From Solirubrobacterales bacterium 67-14 (GTDB lineage Bacteria; Actinomycetota; Thermoleophilia; Solirubrobacterales; 70-9), in contig MKST01000002.1 in NCBI GenBank assembly GCA_001897355.1, forward strand, positions 138,516-202,515: a stretch of 64,000 nt of DNA, written 5' to 3'. A program made the position numbers and the translations under genes. Numbering within the stretch: the first letter of the stretch is position 1; each line of letters starts with the position of its first letter. Positions 40,805 through 50,668 of the stretch are shown piece after piece. The notes under the pieces were generated by a model, which made no database searches, was not told where the DNA came from, and saw only the letters and a program-made list of their open reading frames with translations.

Positions 40805-41404
40805 ATGTCGCAGGCACCTGACGCCCCCGAAGGCGAAGTCACCGAGTCCGAGATGGCCCCCGCGCCCCGGGAGCATCAAACCCCGGCCGCGATGATCGGC
40901 TGGTCGATCTTCGCCAGCCGCTGGATCCAGGCTCCGCTTTACATCGGTCTGATCCTCGCCCAGGCCGTCTACGTGGTGAAGTTCTGGAAGCAGCTGGTCC
41001 ACCTGATCACCGACTTCGGCCATTTCGACGAGAACGAAGTCATGCTGATCGTGCTCGGCCTGGTCGACGTGGTGATGATCGCCAACCTGCTGATCATGGT
41101 GATCATCGGTGGCTACGAGACTTTCGTCTCCCGGATCAAGCAGGTCTCGGACCATCCGGACCAGCCGGAGTGGCTTTCGCATGTCAACGCCAATGTGCTC
41201 AAGGTGAAGCTGGCGATGGCGATCGTCGGCATCTCCTCGATCCATCTCCTCAAGACCTTCATCGAGTACGGAACCGAGAACACCGGGCTCACCGAGAACG
41301 AAGTGATGTGGCAGACCATCATCCACGTGGTCTTCGTCGCCTCCGCGGTCGGCCTGGCCTACATCGACCGGTACCTCTCACCCCAGCACGACGCCGGCCC
41401 CTGA
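40805..41404 (+). CDS. UPF0114-family membrane protein
   Basis: 199 aa. Four transmembrane helices typical of the UPF0114 (YqhA) family: FASRWIQAPLYIGLILAQAVYVVKFW, ENEVMLIVLGLVDVVMIANLLIMVIIGGYETFVSR, LKVKLAMAIVGISSIHLLKTFIEY and MWQTIIHVVFVASAVGLAYIDR. The conserved SSIHLLK motif is present. Function in the family is not established. The N-terminus is an acidic/Pro-rich soluble stretch. ATG 40805 is preferred to the TTG at 40790. Confidence 0.9.
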   Translation: MSQAPDAPEGEVTESEMAPAPREHQTPAAMIGWSIFASRWIQAPLYIGLILAQAVYVVKFWKQLVHLITDFGHFDENEVMLIVLGLVDVVMIANLLIMVIIGGYETFVSRIKQVSDHPDQPEWLSHVNANVLKVKLAMAIVGISSIHLLKTFIEYGTENTGLTENEVMWQTIIHVVFVASAVGLAYIDRYLSPQHDAGP

Positions 41405-41435
41405 CCGAACCGGTTTGATCGGCGACCACCCCGGT

Positions 41436-41475
41436 TAGATGAGTATTTCCACGATCCCGTGGAAATACTCATCTA
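41436..41475. terminator. Perfect 18-bp hairpin, repeat-family copy A
   Basis: Bases 41436-41453 pair perfectly with 41458-41475; loop ATCC. It separates two plus-strand genes and its right arm carries the start of the TAGAGT -10 box of the next gene. A diverged copy in reverse orientation is at 45425-45460. Confidence 0.85.
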
Positions 41476-41485
41476 GAGTCCGGGC

Positions 41486-41905
41486 ATGCCCGATTACGAA
41501 GACACCCCCGCCACCCCGAAGCCCGGCTACAAGCAGGTCAAGGTCGGAGACGTCGAGGATTCCGCCAAGGCCCACGGGCTCGGTGAGATCCAAGAAGCCC
41601 GCTTCGCCACGGGCGACCTCGAAACCACTCAGGTGGGGGTGACCTGGTTCCGCATGCACCCGGACCAGCGCCAGCCCTTCGGCCACCACCACGACGAGGC
41701 CGAGGAGGTCTACTTCGTGGTCTCCGGCTCCGGCCGGGTCAAGCTCGACGAGGAGATCGTCGAGCTGGCCGAAGGTGACCTGCTGAGGGTCGCCCCCGAG
41801 GTGACCCGCTGCTTTGAAGCCGGTCCCGAGGGGATGGTCTACTTCGCCACCGGCCAGCACATGTCCGGCGACGGCGACATCAAGCCGGGCTGGTGGACCG
41901 ACTAA
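41486..41905 (+). CDS. Cupin-domain protein
   Basis: 139 aa. Single cupin domain with motif 1 DQRQPFGHHHDEAEEVYFVVSGSGRVKLDEE (G-x5-H-x-H-x3-4-E-x6-G) and motif 2 LRVAPEVTRCFEAGPEGM (with a Cys rather than the usual His). Such metal-binding barrels are enzymes or sugar/ligand sensors (mannose-6-phosphate isomerase-like). The ATG is 6 nt after TAGAGT (leaderless). The C-terminal end (HMSGDGDIKPGWWTD) is short and acidic. Confidence 0.9.
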   Translation: MPDYEDTPATPKPGYKQVKVGDVEDSAKAHGLGEIQEARFATGDLETTQVGVTWFRMHPDQRQPFGHHHDEAEEVYFVVSGSGRVKLDEEIVELAEGDLLRVAPEVTRCFEAGPEGMVYFATGQHMSGDGDIKPGWWTD

Positions 41906-41935
41906 GCAGCCCGTCGGTCACTGAGCCGGTACTCC

Positions 41936-41967
41936 AAGGTGCTCGCCGGCGTTCCGGCGAGCACCTT
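41936..41967. terminator. Bidirectional terminator
   Basis: 14-bp perfect stem (41936-41949 with 41954-41967) with a 4-nt loop, between the convergent cupin gene and the DUF4190-like gene. TTTCTC follows on the plus strand. Confidence 0.88.
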
Positions 41968-41975
41968 TCTCTCAG

Positions 41976-42341
41976 CTAGGAAGCTGCGATGGCGATGATC
42001 CAGACGATCGTCCCGATCGCTCCGAGCACCAACGAAATGATGGCGAGGATCCAGCCGGCCTTGGCCATTCCCTCGCCCCCGATGTTGGGATTCGAGGCAA
42101 TTTCCTTCTTGGCCTGGGAACCAAGGACCAGGGCGATGATGCCGAGGATGATCGCGATGATGCTGCCGAAGATGAAGAAGCCACAGATGGAGACGACGAC
42201 GCCGAGGATGCCGAGCACCATGGACGCGATCCCCTTGCCAGAGTTCGGCTTCTTAGGCTGCATCGCTCCGGGCTGAGGCGCCTGCGGAGGCGGTGGGGGT
42301 GGTGGTGCTCCGCCAGGCGAACCGGTGGGTACTCCGCTCAA
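41976..42341 (-). CDS. DUF4190-like small membrane protein
   Basis: 121 aa. A Pro-rich cytoplasmic N-terminus (GAPPPPPPPQAPQPGAMQPKKP) precedes two to three helices: GIASMVLGILGVVVSICGFFIFGSIIAIILGIIALVLGSQAKKE and GMAKAGWILAIISLVLGAIGTIVWIIAIAAS. The GIASMVLGILG...GIIALVLGSQAKKEI...G.A.AG.IL pattern is the DUF4190 family, of unknown role. TTG 42341 is preferred because AGGGAG lies about 8 nt upstream. The track start eleven codons earlier has no such site. Confidence 0.85.
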   Translation of the reverse strand: MSGVPTGSPGGAPPPPPPPQAPQPGAMQPKKPNSGKGIASMVLGILGVVVSICGFFIFGSIIAIILGIIALVLGSQAKKEIASNPNIGGEGMAKAGWILAIISLVLGAIGTIVWIIAIAAS

Positions 42342-42444
42342 TTTTGACTCCCTCTCTCGTGGACTGTGACACACGGAAATCCGGCAGATGACTGGCGCCG
42401 GACCAAACTAGACGGCAAGATAGCAGCGATTCGACCGGCCGCGG

Positions 42445-42885
42445 CTAGGCGCCGTAGAACTCCTGCTGTTTCATCGTCGCGTTCACATCGATCGACGCCC
42501 AGATCGCCATGCCTCCCCAGATCAGGACGCCAAAGCACCATCCGAAGAGCGTGATGATCCCCAGGGTGAGCGTAAGCACGATGTTGACGATCGTGATCAC
42601 CAGGAAGACGGTGCCGAAATCGGTCTTCACGCCGGCGTAGAGATGCCCGGCGCCCGGGAAGAGGATGCTGAGGAAGATGGCCAGCCCGGTCGACTTCGGC
42701 TCCCGGTAGGCAACGACCGCTACCGGCTGGCCGGGCACGACGGCCGGCGGTGGCGTGGCTCCGGCGGCGGCGTGAAAATGCTCGGTCCAGGCGTTGCCGT
42801 CCCAGTAGCGTTGCTGCCCGCTTCCGCCCGGGTCTGGGTACCAGCCGGCCGGCACGTTCGGCTGGCTGTCTTCAGGCTCGTTCAC
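42445..42885 (-). CDS. DUF2510 plus TM2-like membrane protein
   Basis: 146 aa from GTG. Residues 13-36 are a DUF2510 module (AGWYPDPGGSGQQRYWDGNAWTEHF), common at the start of actinobacterial membrane proteins. The C-terminus has two to three helices including GLAIFLSILFPGAGHLYAGV, like TM2/DUF5683-type domains. Role unknown. The family is often found in sets with DUF4190 proteins, as here with neighbours on either side. Confidence 0.85.
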   Translation of the reverse strand: MNEPEDSQPNVPAGWYPDPGGSGQQRYWDGNAWTEHFHAAAGATPPPAVVPGQPVAVVAYREPKSTGLAIFLSILFPGAGHLYAGVKTDFGTVFLVITIVNIVLTLTLGIITLFGWCFGVLIWGGMAIWASIDVNATMKQQEFYGA

Positions 42886-42949
42886 TCAAAGTTCCCTTCA
42901 TGGACGGAGACCGCGCGAACACAGTCTGGACGGTGGCATACTAGCGCGA

Positions 42950-43438
42950 ATGTGCGTGGATTCTGACGGGACGATTGCCCACGAACCGGTGGTCTGGCCA
43001 CCGCCGAGCGAGCCTCCCGCCGCTGCCTACGTGGCGAGCCCGCCGCTGCCGGATCGGGTCACCGGTTTGACGCTCATCGCGGTCGGCGCGTCGCCTTTTG
43101 CGACCGCTCTGCTGATGCGGGCCGTCGGCTTGGACGGCAACCTCCCGTCGGGCTGCATCGTCCAGCGACTGACCGGCCTCCCCTGCCCGGTATGCGGGGC
43201 CACCCGCGCTTTCCTCCACGCATCCGCCGGCGATCCTGGCTTCCTCCACTACAACGGCTTCTGGGTGCTGGTCGCGCTTGGCTTGATCCTGGCCGGCCTG
43301 GCCGTGATCGCCACCCGGGCCTCCCTCAAAGGGTTCTGGAGCCGATGGAACCGGCTCCCCGTCTATCTCGTGGTCGGCCTGTTGGCCAGCGGCTGGGTGT
43401 GGGCCTTCGTGAACCGGGCCACGATCGTCACCACCTAG
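42950..43438 (+). CDS. DUF2752 membrane protein
   Basis: 162 aa. A Pro-rich N-terminus leads to the DUF2752 core, with the signature GLPCPVCGATRAFLH (CPxCGxTRA) between helix 1 (LTLIAVGASPFATALLMRAVG) and helix 2 (FWVLVALGLILAGLAVIAT), then a third helix. The Cys pair might bind metal; function unknown. A CATACT box lies 7 nt before the ATG. It is convergent with the next gene, with 4 bp between. Confidence 0.87.
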   Translation: MCVDSDGTIAHEPVVWPPPSEPPAAAYVASPPLPDRVTGLTLIAVGASPFATALLMRAVGLDGNLPSGCIVQRLTGLPCPVCGATRAFLHASAGDPGFLHYNGFWVLVALGLILAGLAVIATRASLKGFWSRWNRLPVYLVVGLLASGWVWAFVNRATIVTT

Positions 43439-43442
43439 GCCT

Positions 43443-43826
43443 CTAACTGGTCGAAATTCCGATCGCCACGACCAAGACCAGATAGCCGATGCCGCAGAGC
43501 AGATAGAGGCTGCCCAGCACCGTCCCGATGATCCCCGTGATGTAGCCGACCTGGGCCTGGGTCTCCCCGTCGGCCCCGGGGGTCATCGCCAGCAGGTTCT
43601 TCGCCTGTTTGGCGAAGACCAGGGCCAAGATGCTGCAGACCAGGGGGCAGACCGTCAGGCCACAGATGCCCAGGATCATCGAGGTGGTGGCCTTGCTCCG
43701 GCCCTCAGGGTTGAGCGGGACGGTGACCGTCGCGTAGGTTGGCTGGACCGGCTGTTGCTGAGGAGCAGGCTGCTCGCCCGGCGGCGGAGGTGGCGGCTGG
43801 GGTGGCTCGGGCGGCTGGTCGCTCAC
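43443..43826 (-). CDS. DUF4190-like small membrane protein
   Basis: 127 aa from GTG 43826, which lies 6 nt after TACGCT. Long Pro/Gln-rich head (PPQPPPPPPGEQPAPQQQPVQP) then two helices: TTSMILGICGLTVCPLVCSILALVFAKQAKNL and VGYITGIIGTVLGSLYLLCGIGYLVLVVAI. Same family as 41976-42341. Within 25 bp of the gdhA stop, so they may be co-transcribed. The track ORF here extends through gdhA in another frame and is not real. Confidence 0.85.
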   Translation of the reverse strand: MSDQPPEPPQPPPPPPGEQPAPQQQPVQPTYATVTVPLNPEGRSKATTSMILGICGLTVCPLVCSILALVFAKQAKNLLAMTPGADGETQAQVGYITGIIGTVLGSLYLLCGIGYLVLVVAIGISTS

Positions 43827-43848
43827 GCGCGAAGCGTACAGGCAAGGG

Positions 43849-45300
<1,452 letters not shown>

Positions 45301-45424
45301 TTACCTGGAGGGCGGGTCGGACCCCGCCCGACCTACTTTCTCAGTACGGCGGGAGGTTGTCTATCCCGCGAGGTTCAACTCGCTAGGCCATAGCGCTTGC
45401 AAATCGAACCTATTGGCTGCGCTG

Positions 45425-45460
45425 GATGAGTAGTTCCACGGGATCGTGGAACTCCCGATC
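45425..45460. terminator. Hairpin, repeat-family copy B
   Basis: A 9-bp perfect core stem (45432-45440 with 45445-45453) with a GGAT loop. Reverse-complemented, the block matches 41436-41475 at all but a few positions. It follows the minus-strand membrane-protein gene ending at 45467. Confidence 0.7.
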
Positions 45461-45466
45461 AGGCCT

Positions 45467-45865
45467 CTAGTCGATCATCACGCCGTCGTTGGCGAAGCTG
45501 AACGCCAGGAATACCCCGATCAGCAGGAGCACGGCGATCGCGAGCAGCACCAGCCCGGCCGCGACGCCGCCGAGGATCGCGCCCAGCTGGGCTTCGAAGA
45601 GACGCCGGTCCGTGATCCCGCGACGCACGTCGACCCATCCGATCGATCCGAGGAAAGCCGCGATCAGGCCGGCAGTCACACCGAAGAAGGGAAACAGCAG
45701 CCAGAGGCTGCCGATTTCGTCGAGCGTATCGGCGCTCACCGCCATGAACACCGCCAGGGCGACCACGTTCGCCATCGCAAAAGCCCCGAGGAGCAGGGCG
45801 GCCAGGGCCTTGCCGTTGGCGTGCCCCACTTTGGGACCGACGATCGGATGCTCAAGCGTCGACAT
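45467..45865 (-). CDS. Small membrane protein of unknown function
   Basis: 132 aa with three to four helices: ALAALLLGAFAMANVVALAVFMAVS, LWLLFPFFGVTAGLIAAFLGSIGWVDVRRG and LGAILGGVAAGLVLLAIAVLLLIGVFLAFSF. The G...A...IG..DVRRG...R.....A.LG.ILGG pattern is reminiscent of DUF4190-like proteins, but I do not claim the family. The ATG is 6 nt after TAGAAT (leaderless). Confidence 0.75.
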   Translation of the reverse strand: MSTLEHPIVGPKVGHANGKALAALLLGAFAMANVVALAVFMAVSADTLDEIGSLWLLFPFFGVTAGLIAAFLGSIGWVDVRRGITDRRLFEAQLGAILGGVAAGLVLLAIAVLLLIGVFLAFSFANDGVMID

Positions 45866-45976
45866 GCCCGGATTCTAAGGTGAAACGGGAGCCTTGGCGA
45901 AGGTTCGGTGAGGTTGAAGAAGTGGTCCGTATATGACCACTTCCCAGATCTCGATCGGGCAGCCCGCCGGACCGGG

Positions 45977-46582
45977 CTAGTACGGGGGAAGGTCGTCGTG
46001 CCAGCGGCCGAGCGTGCGGAAGGACCGCCAGAAACGACGCTTGGCGGTCTCCTCGTCGAGGGCGCCGTCGATGTCCGGGGTGAAGAGCGCGTCGCAGGCG
46101 GGGGTGAAGGCCTGGATCTCGCCTTCGCGGGGTTCGAGCACCCGGGCCAGGGGCAGGGCCAGGTCATTGATCGTCTCCAGGGCCGGGTCGCCCATCACCA
46201 CGACGATCCTCGGTTGCACGATGTTGAACTCGTCGGCCAGGCGGGCGACGCATTCGGGGTCGGCCTGAGTCGGATCCTCGACCGGGCACTTGGCGCAGAC
46301 CGTGCCGTAGATCACGGTCGGGTCGATGGTCAGGCGCTTGAAGGACTTCATCAGGGCATTGCCGGCACGACCGTAGAAGGCGACCCCCTCCTCCACCTCG
46401 GCGGTGGTCGGTGCGAACTTGACCAGCATGATGTCGGCCTGGGGATGGCCGGAGCCGAGCACCGGCATCACCTTGGTGCTCAGGCAGGCATCACAGCCCT
46501 GCAGGTCCCGGCTGAGCTGGTTCAGCTCGCGGATCGCACGTTCCAGATACTTCTCTTTGATCTCGTTGTCGGTCGCAGGCAT
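45977..46582 (-). CDS. Uracil-DNA glycosylase-superfamily protein (family 4/5-like)
   Basis: 201 aa. The overall order of a family 4 uracil-DNA glycosylase is recognisable: CDAC near the start (Fe-S-type Cys pair), VLGSGHPQADIMLVKFAPTTAEVEEGVAFYGRAGNALMKSF (motif A region), YGTVCAKCPVEDP and PRIVVVMGDPALETIN. However, the motif A GEAPG is replaced by KFAPT and the motif B His-Pro-Ser is not present, so catalysis on uracil is doubtful. It could be a derepressed DNA-repair relative. It lies at the 3' end of the inositol locus, 69 bp from the fusion gene. ATG 46582 fits the family N-terminus better than the track start. Confidence 0.72.
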   Translation of the reverse strand: MPATDNEIKEKYLERAIRELNQLSRDLQGCDACLSTKVMPVLGSGHPQADIMLVKFAPTTAEVEEGVAFYGRAGNALMKSFKRLTIDPTVIYGTVCAKCPVEDPTQADPECVARLADEFNIVQPRIVVVMGDPALETINDLALPLARVLEPREGEIQAFTPACDALFTPDIDGALDEETAKRRFWRSFRTLGRWHDDLPPY

Positions 46583-46650
46583 CGCTGATGCTTTATTAGA
46601 CGCTTCCGGCGACCCTCCTGCCGGATCCCGGTGATCGCCGGGTCCGTGCA

Positions 46651-48624
46651 TCAGCTCTTGCCTGCTGCACGTTTTGGCCCACCGGGCTCGCCACCGTTCC
46701 GGCTCCGCTTCGGAGCCCGGGACTTGCGGCGGCCGCCCTTGACCGCGCGGGGATCCTCGACCTCGCGCTTGGCCGCCTTGGGCCGGCCGGTGGTCTGGAT
46801 GAACTTGAGCGCCTGGACGTAGACCAGGTTCTTGTGGCGACGGGTGATCTCCGCTTCCCGCATCGACTCGAGGAACTCCTCCGGCCCGTCGAAATCGTGC
46901 AACCGGTTGCGCACCGCCCCGAGCCCCTGGGCGACGTGGCTGTCGGAGCCGGCGGCCGGGATGATGTTGTACTTGCGGGCGAAGCGCTCGGCCTCCTCGT
47001 TGAAGGACGAGATCGCGACCCGCGGGTTGAAGACCTCCATCAGGTCGATGTCCTCGACGATCTCCAGCAGGTTCTCGTAGTCGGGAACCGAGTGCAGGCG
47101 GTCGAAGGGATGCGGCACGTAGACCAGCCCCCCCTGCCGCTTGATCTCCTTGATCGTGTCGGCCATGGAAGTCCCCTTCGGGATCTTCTCCTTGAGGAAG
47201 AGGCCGATCACCTCGCCGGCGTCGCCGGTCATCACCTCTTCGGCGACGATGATCTTGAAGTCGTCCATCTCCTCCACGACCTCAGCCGCCTCCTGGGCGC
47301 CGGAGACCTCGTTGTGGTCGGTCACCGCGATCGCCCCGAAACCCCGGTCGCGCGCGGTCTCGATCAGCACCTTGACCGGCGTCGCACAGTCGCTGGAGTG
47401 GTCGGTGTGCATGTGCAGGTCGACGTCGATCAGCGGCCGCTCACGGAGCTTCTTGCGCAGCGCCTCGTTGCCGGTCGGGTCGTGACGACGGGCGACCAGC
47501 CGCTCGTAGATCTCCTCGAACCTCGCGGCGACCTCGGGCCAGGTCTCGACCTCGAATCCGCGGCCTTCGTCGCGGAAGCCGTCGCGCAGCTTGCGGTCCT
47601 CGCCGAGTCGCTGGATCTGGCCAGCCAGGGTCACCGGGTCACCGGCCGGGAAGAGCAGGCCACGCTGGCCGTCGCCGACCAGTTCGACGTAGCGGCCGAT
47701 CGTGGTGGTCACCGGCACGGCGCCGGAAGCGATCGCCTGGCGCACCGCGGCCTGGTCCGGGCGAGGCCCGTTCGAGGCGGCGACGAAGACATCGGAATGC
47801 GAAAGCAGGTCGGCCAGCGAAGCCTGGTCGGGGCCGATCACCTTGATCCGGTCGCGGACCTGCCGGGCGACCCGGAACTGGACCGCGCCGGGTTCGTCGG
47901 CGTAGATCGTCGCGGTCCATTCGAGTTCGGTCGGCAGGCGCCTGAGCGCCCGCAGGAAGAGCCGCAGCGCGCCTGCCTCCTCCCGTTCGGAGAAGGCGAT
48001 CTTGAGCGGCGGTTCGTCGGTCTGCGCGGGGGCGATGGGGGCGATGCCCGGATGGGTGATCTCGTAGGAGCCGGGGAAGTAGCGGTTGAGCAGCTTGGCC
48101 GAGGTGCGCGAGGAGGCGGTGCGCGCGTCTAGCCGGCCGAAGAAGATCTCCAGCAGCGGGCGCGCGAACTGGGTCGCGAACGGCCGCTCCTCGGTCTCGT
48201 GGAAAGTGCCGACGTTGAGCGAGAAGGAATGCCTCAGCGCGGTCGAGGAGAACCCGGGCACGAAGGGGTCGTGGACGTGGACGATGTCGAAGCGGCCCGA
48301 GCCGAGCAGGGCTTCGACCCGGTTGCCCATGTCGACCGAAACCGGCGCCTGGCGCTTGCCGGCCCGCGGGATCTTCACCCCTCCGCCCATCGAGAGCACC
48401 CGGGGCTCCTCGCCCGGGCGGAAGAGGGCGTCGGGGTCATCGGCCAGTTCGGCCAGAACCGACTTGGTTTCGGTGACGCCGCCACGGCCACCGGAAGGGG
48501 CCGCGATCACCACCGAATGACCGCGCCGGGCCAGCTCTTCGCTGGCCCGGCGCGTGTACTCGTTCAGTCCACCCCGTTCAGACGCGGGGAACGGGGTGAA
48601 CTGGACTATCGAAAGAGGAGCCAA
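46651..48624 (-). CDS. Glycosyltransferase (GT4-like) fused to a PHP phosphoesterase domain
   Basis: 657 aa. Residues 1-390 are a GT-B glycosyltransferase of the GT4 type: the N-terminal GGLNEYTRRASEELARRGHSVVIAAPSGG donor/acceptor strand, FDIVHVHDPFVPG, and IKVIGPDQASLADLLSHSDVFVAAS. The EX7E nucleotide-sugar motif is replaced by NGPRPDQAAVRQA. Residues 400-600 are a PHP domain with all metal ligands: DLHMHTDHSSDC, AVTDHNEVSG, VAEEVMTG, YVPHPFDR, and GSDSH. The tail is very basic. It starts at a TTG adjoining the ino1 stop with no gap, so it is coupled to inositol-3-phosphate synthesis. A glycosylinositol-phosphate pathway is inferred. Confidence 0.88.
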   Translation of the reverse strand: MAPLSIVQFTPFPASERGGLNEYTRRASEELARRGHSVVIAAPSGGRGGVTETKSVLAELADDPDALFRPGEEPRVLSMGGGVKIPRAGKRQAPVSVDMGNRVEALLGSGRFDIVHVHDPFVPGFSSTALRHSFSLNVGTFHETEERPFATQFARPLLEIFFGRLDARTASSRTSAKLLNRYFPGSYEITHPGIAPIAPAQTDEPPLKIAFSEREEAGALRLFLRALRRLPTELEWTATIYADEPGAVQFRVARQVRDRIKVIGPDQASLADLLSHSDVFVAASNGPRPDQAAVRQAIASGAVPVTTTIGRYVELVGDGQRGLLFPAGDPVTLAGQIQRLGEDRKLRDGFRDEGRGFEVETWPEVAARFEEIYERLVARRHDPTGNEALRKKLRERPLIDVDLHMHTDHSSDCATPVKVLIETARDRGFGAIAVTDHNEVSGAQEAAEVVEEMDDFKIIVAEEVMTGDAGEVIGLFLKEKIPKGTSMADTIKEIKRQGGLVYVPHPFDRLHSVPDYENLLEIVEDIDLMEVFNPRVAISSFNEEAERFARKYNIIPAAGSDSHVAQGLGAVRNRLHDFDGPEEFLESMREAEITRRHKNLVYVQALKFIQTTGRPKAAKREVEDPRAVKGGRRKSRAPKRSRNGGEPGGPKRAAGKS

Positions 48625-49824
48625 TCAGGCTTCGGACTTGGAGTCCTCGGCCGTCTCGGCCACCGGCTTGGTGCCGGAAAGCGGGGACTTGCCGCGGGCG
48701 TACTCGCTGATGAAGTCCTCGGTCTGCTGACGCGCCTCGGCGTCGGGCCGCTGGTTGTGCGGGGACTTCATGAGGTACGAGGACGGGCCGTCGAGCTGGC
48801 CGGCGATGCCGTTGTTGAGGGCCAGCTTGACCAGGCGCACCGCGTCGATCACGACGCCGGCCGAGTTCGGCGAGTCCCAGACCTCGAGCTTGAGCTCGAC
48901 GTTCAGCGGGACGTCACCGAAGGACTTGCCCTCGAGGCGGATGTGGGCCCACTTGCGGTCAGTCAGCCACGGCACGTAGTCCGAGGGACCGACGTGGACG
49001 TCGCGGTCCTCGAGCTCGGTGCCCATGATCGAGGTGACGGCGTTGGTCTTCGAGATCTTCTTCGAGTCGAGGCGCTCGCGCTCGAGCATGTTGAAGAAGT
49101 CCATGTTGCCGCCGACGTTGAGCTGCGAGGTGTGCTGCATCTCGACACCACGCTCGTGGAAGAGCCGGGCGAGCTGACGGTGGACGATGGTCGCGCCGAC
49201 CTGGGACTTGATGTCGTCACCGATGATCGGCAGGCCGGCCTTCTTGAAGCGGTCGTCCCAGTAGTCCTGGCTGGCGATGAAGACCGGCAGGCAGTTGACG
49301 AAGCCGACACCGGCGGTGAGGGCCTGCTCGACGTACCACTTGACGGCCTCTTCCGAGCCGACCGGCAGGTAGCAGACCAGCACGTCGGTCTTGGTGTCCT
49401 TGAGGATCTGGACGATGTCGGCGGTCGGGCCCGGGGCCGGGGTGATGACCTGCTTGAGGTACTTGCCGAGGCCGTCGTGGGTCATGCCGCGCTCAACGGT
49501 GACACCGAGGTCGGGCACGTCGGCGAACTTGATCGTGTCGTTCTGGCCGGACCACATCGCCTCGGAGAGATCCTTGCCGACCTTCTCCTGGTCGATGTCG
49601 AAGGCCGCCACGAACTCGATGTCGTTGACGTGGTATCCGCCGAGGTCGACGTGCATCAGGCCGGGTACCTGGTCCGAAGGATCGGCGTCCTTGTAGTACT
49701 GGACCCCCTGGATGAACGAGTTGGCGCAGTTGCCGACGCCGACGATGGCTACGCGAACCTTGTCGTCTCCGCCACGGCTGGCGCCGTTGCCGTTTCCGTT
49801 GGTCGAAAGTCCGTTATCAGTCAT
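48625..49824 (-). CDS. ino1: Inositol-3-phosphate synthase, actinobacterial type
   Basis: 399 aa. Converts glucose 6-phosphate to L-myo-inositol 3-phosphate with NAD. After a low-complexity head ([11 protein letters not shown]) comes the Rossmann motif [19 protein letters not shown]. Then [29 protein letters not shown], and the catalytic Lys-bearing [17 protein letters not shown] and [25 protein letters not shown]. These are the hallmarks of the short bacterial MIPS family. A good ribosome binding site (CAGGAGA) stands before ATG 49824; the track extends 33 codons upstream without support. The product feeds phosphatidylinositol and, in many actinobacteria, mycothiol. Confidence 0.94.
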   Translation of the reverse strand: MTDNGLSTNGNGNGASRGGDDKVRVAIVGVGNCANSFIQGVQYYKDADPSDQVPGLMHVDLGGYHVNDIEFVAAFDIDQEKVGKDLSEAMWSGQNDTIKFADVPDLGVTVERGMTHDGLGKYLKQVITPAPGPTADIVQILKDTKTDVLVCYLPVGSEEAVKWYVEQALTAGVGFVNCLPVFIASQDYWDDRFKKAGLPIIGDDIKSQVGATIVHRQLARLFHERGVEMQHTSQLNVGGNMDFFNMLERERLDSKKISKTNAVTSIMGTELEDRDVHVGPSDYVPWLTDRKWAHIRLEGKSFGDVPLNVELKLEVWDSPNSAGVVIDAVRLVKLALNNGIAGQLDGPSSYLMKSPHNQRPDAEARQQTEDFISEYARGKSPLSGTKPVAETAEDSKSEA

Positions 49825-49993
49825 GGGTAAGCGAAAGTCTCCTGTGGGTGGGATGGCATCTCTTGCCGAATCGGGACTCCGGAACCGGGCGAGGAAGAGG
49901 AGCTCTCTCTGGGCACGCCTCATCCGGGCACGGGGCCGGATCGACCCCTAATGACACCACAAATCGAGATCGGTTACAGGTTTGCGGCCAGAT

Positions 49994-50650
49994 TTAGTCG
50001 CTGGCGGCCGCGGCGTCGAGCTTCTTCAGCTCGGTCCGGACATGCCAGACCCGTTGAAGCGTGGTGATCGCGGTCAGCGCCGCCATCACGTAGATCGCGA
50101 TCGGCAGCAGGTCGAAACCTGAAATCACTTCTTCGCCGCCCAGCACGAGGCCGGCCGAAAGCAGGACCACCCTCACCGGGCGGGTCGCGATGCCGACCTT
50201 GCACTCGACCCCGAGCGCCTCGGCCCGGGCCCGGGTGTAGCTGACCATCAGCGACCCGAGCACGACCAGCACGCACATCGCCGCGGCCACGTTCTCACCG
50301 CGGTCGGCGAACTGCCAGGCCACAGCCGCCAGCACCACGCCCTCCTCGATCCGGTCGAGGGTGGAGTCGAGGAAGGCTCCGAACAGGGTTCCCTTGCCCG
50401 ACATCCGCGAGTAGCGGCCGTCCAGCGTGTCCATGACCGAGCCGATGATGAAAGCGAGGCCGGCGAAGAAGAAATCTCCGTGCAGCACCAGGCCGGCGGC
50501 GATCAGGTTGCCGACCAGCCCCATCATCGAAATCGCGTTCGGGGTCAGGCGCGACTGGATCAGGGCATTGCGGGCCTGCTCCCGGAATTCCTGGGCGGGC
50601 CGGCGCTGGCCGCTTTGACCACCCTCCGGGGGGCCGGACGAAGACTCCAT
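49994..50650 (-). CDS. CDP-alcohol phosphatidyltransferase, phosphatidylinositol-phosphate synthase type
   Basis: 218 aa, about six helices. The CDP-AP signature is SVMDTLDGRYSRMSGKGTLFGAFLDSTLDR, i.e. D-x2-D-G-x2-S-R-x8-G-x3-D-x3-D, with the usual Ala replaced by Ser. Next to an inositol phosphate synthase, the expected acceptor is inositol 3-phosphate, giving phosphatidylinositol phosphate from CDP-diacylglycerol. Other acceptors (glycerol phosphate) are possible from sequence alone. The ATG is 7 nt after TAACCT. Confidence 0.88.
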   Translation of the reverse strand: MESSSGPPEGGQSGQRRPAQEFREQARNALIQSRLTPNAISMMGLVGNLIAAGLVLHGDFFFAGLAFIIGSVMDTLDGRYSRMSGKGTLFGAFLDSTLDRIEEGVVLAAVAWQFADRGENVAAAMCVLVVLGSLMVSYTRARAEALGVECKVGIATRPVRVVLLSAGLVLGGEEVISGFDLLPIAIYVMAALTAITTLQRVWHVRTELKKLDAAAASD

Positions 50651-50668
50651 ACCGGGCAGGTTATTCCC

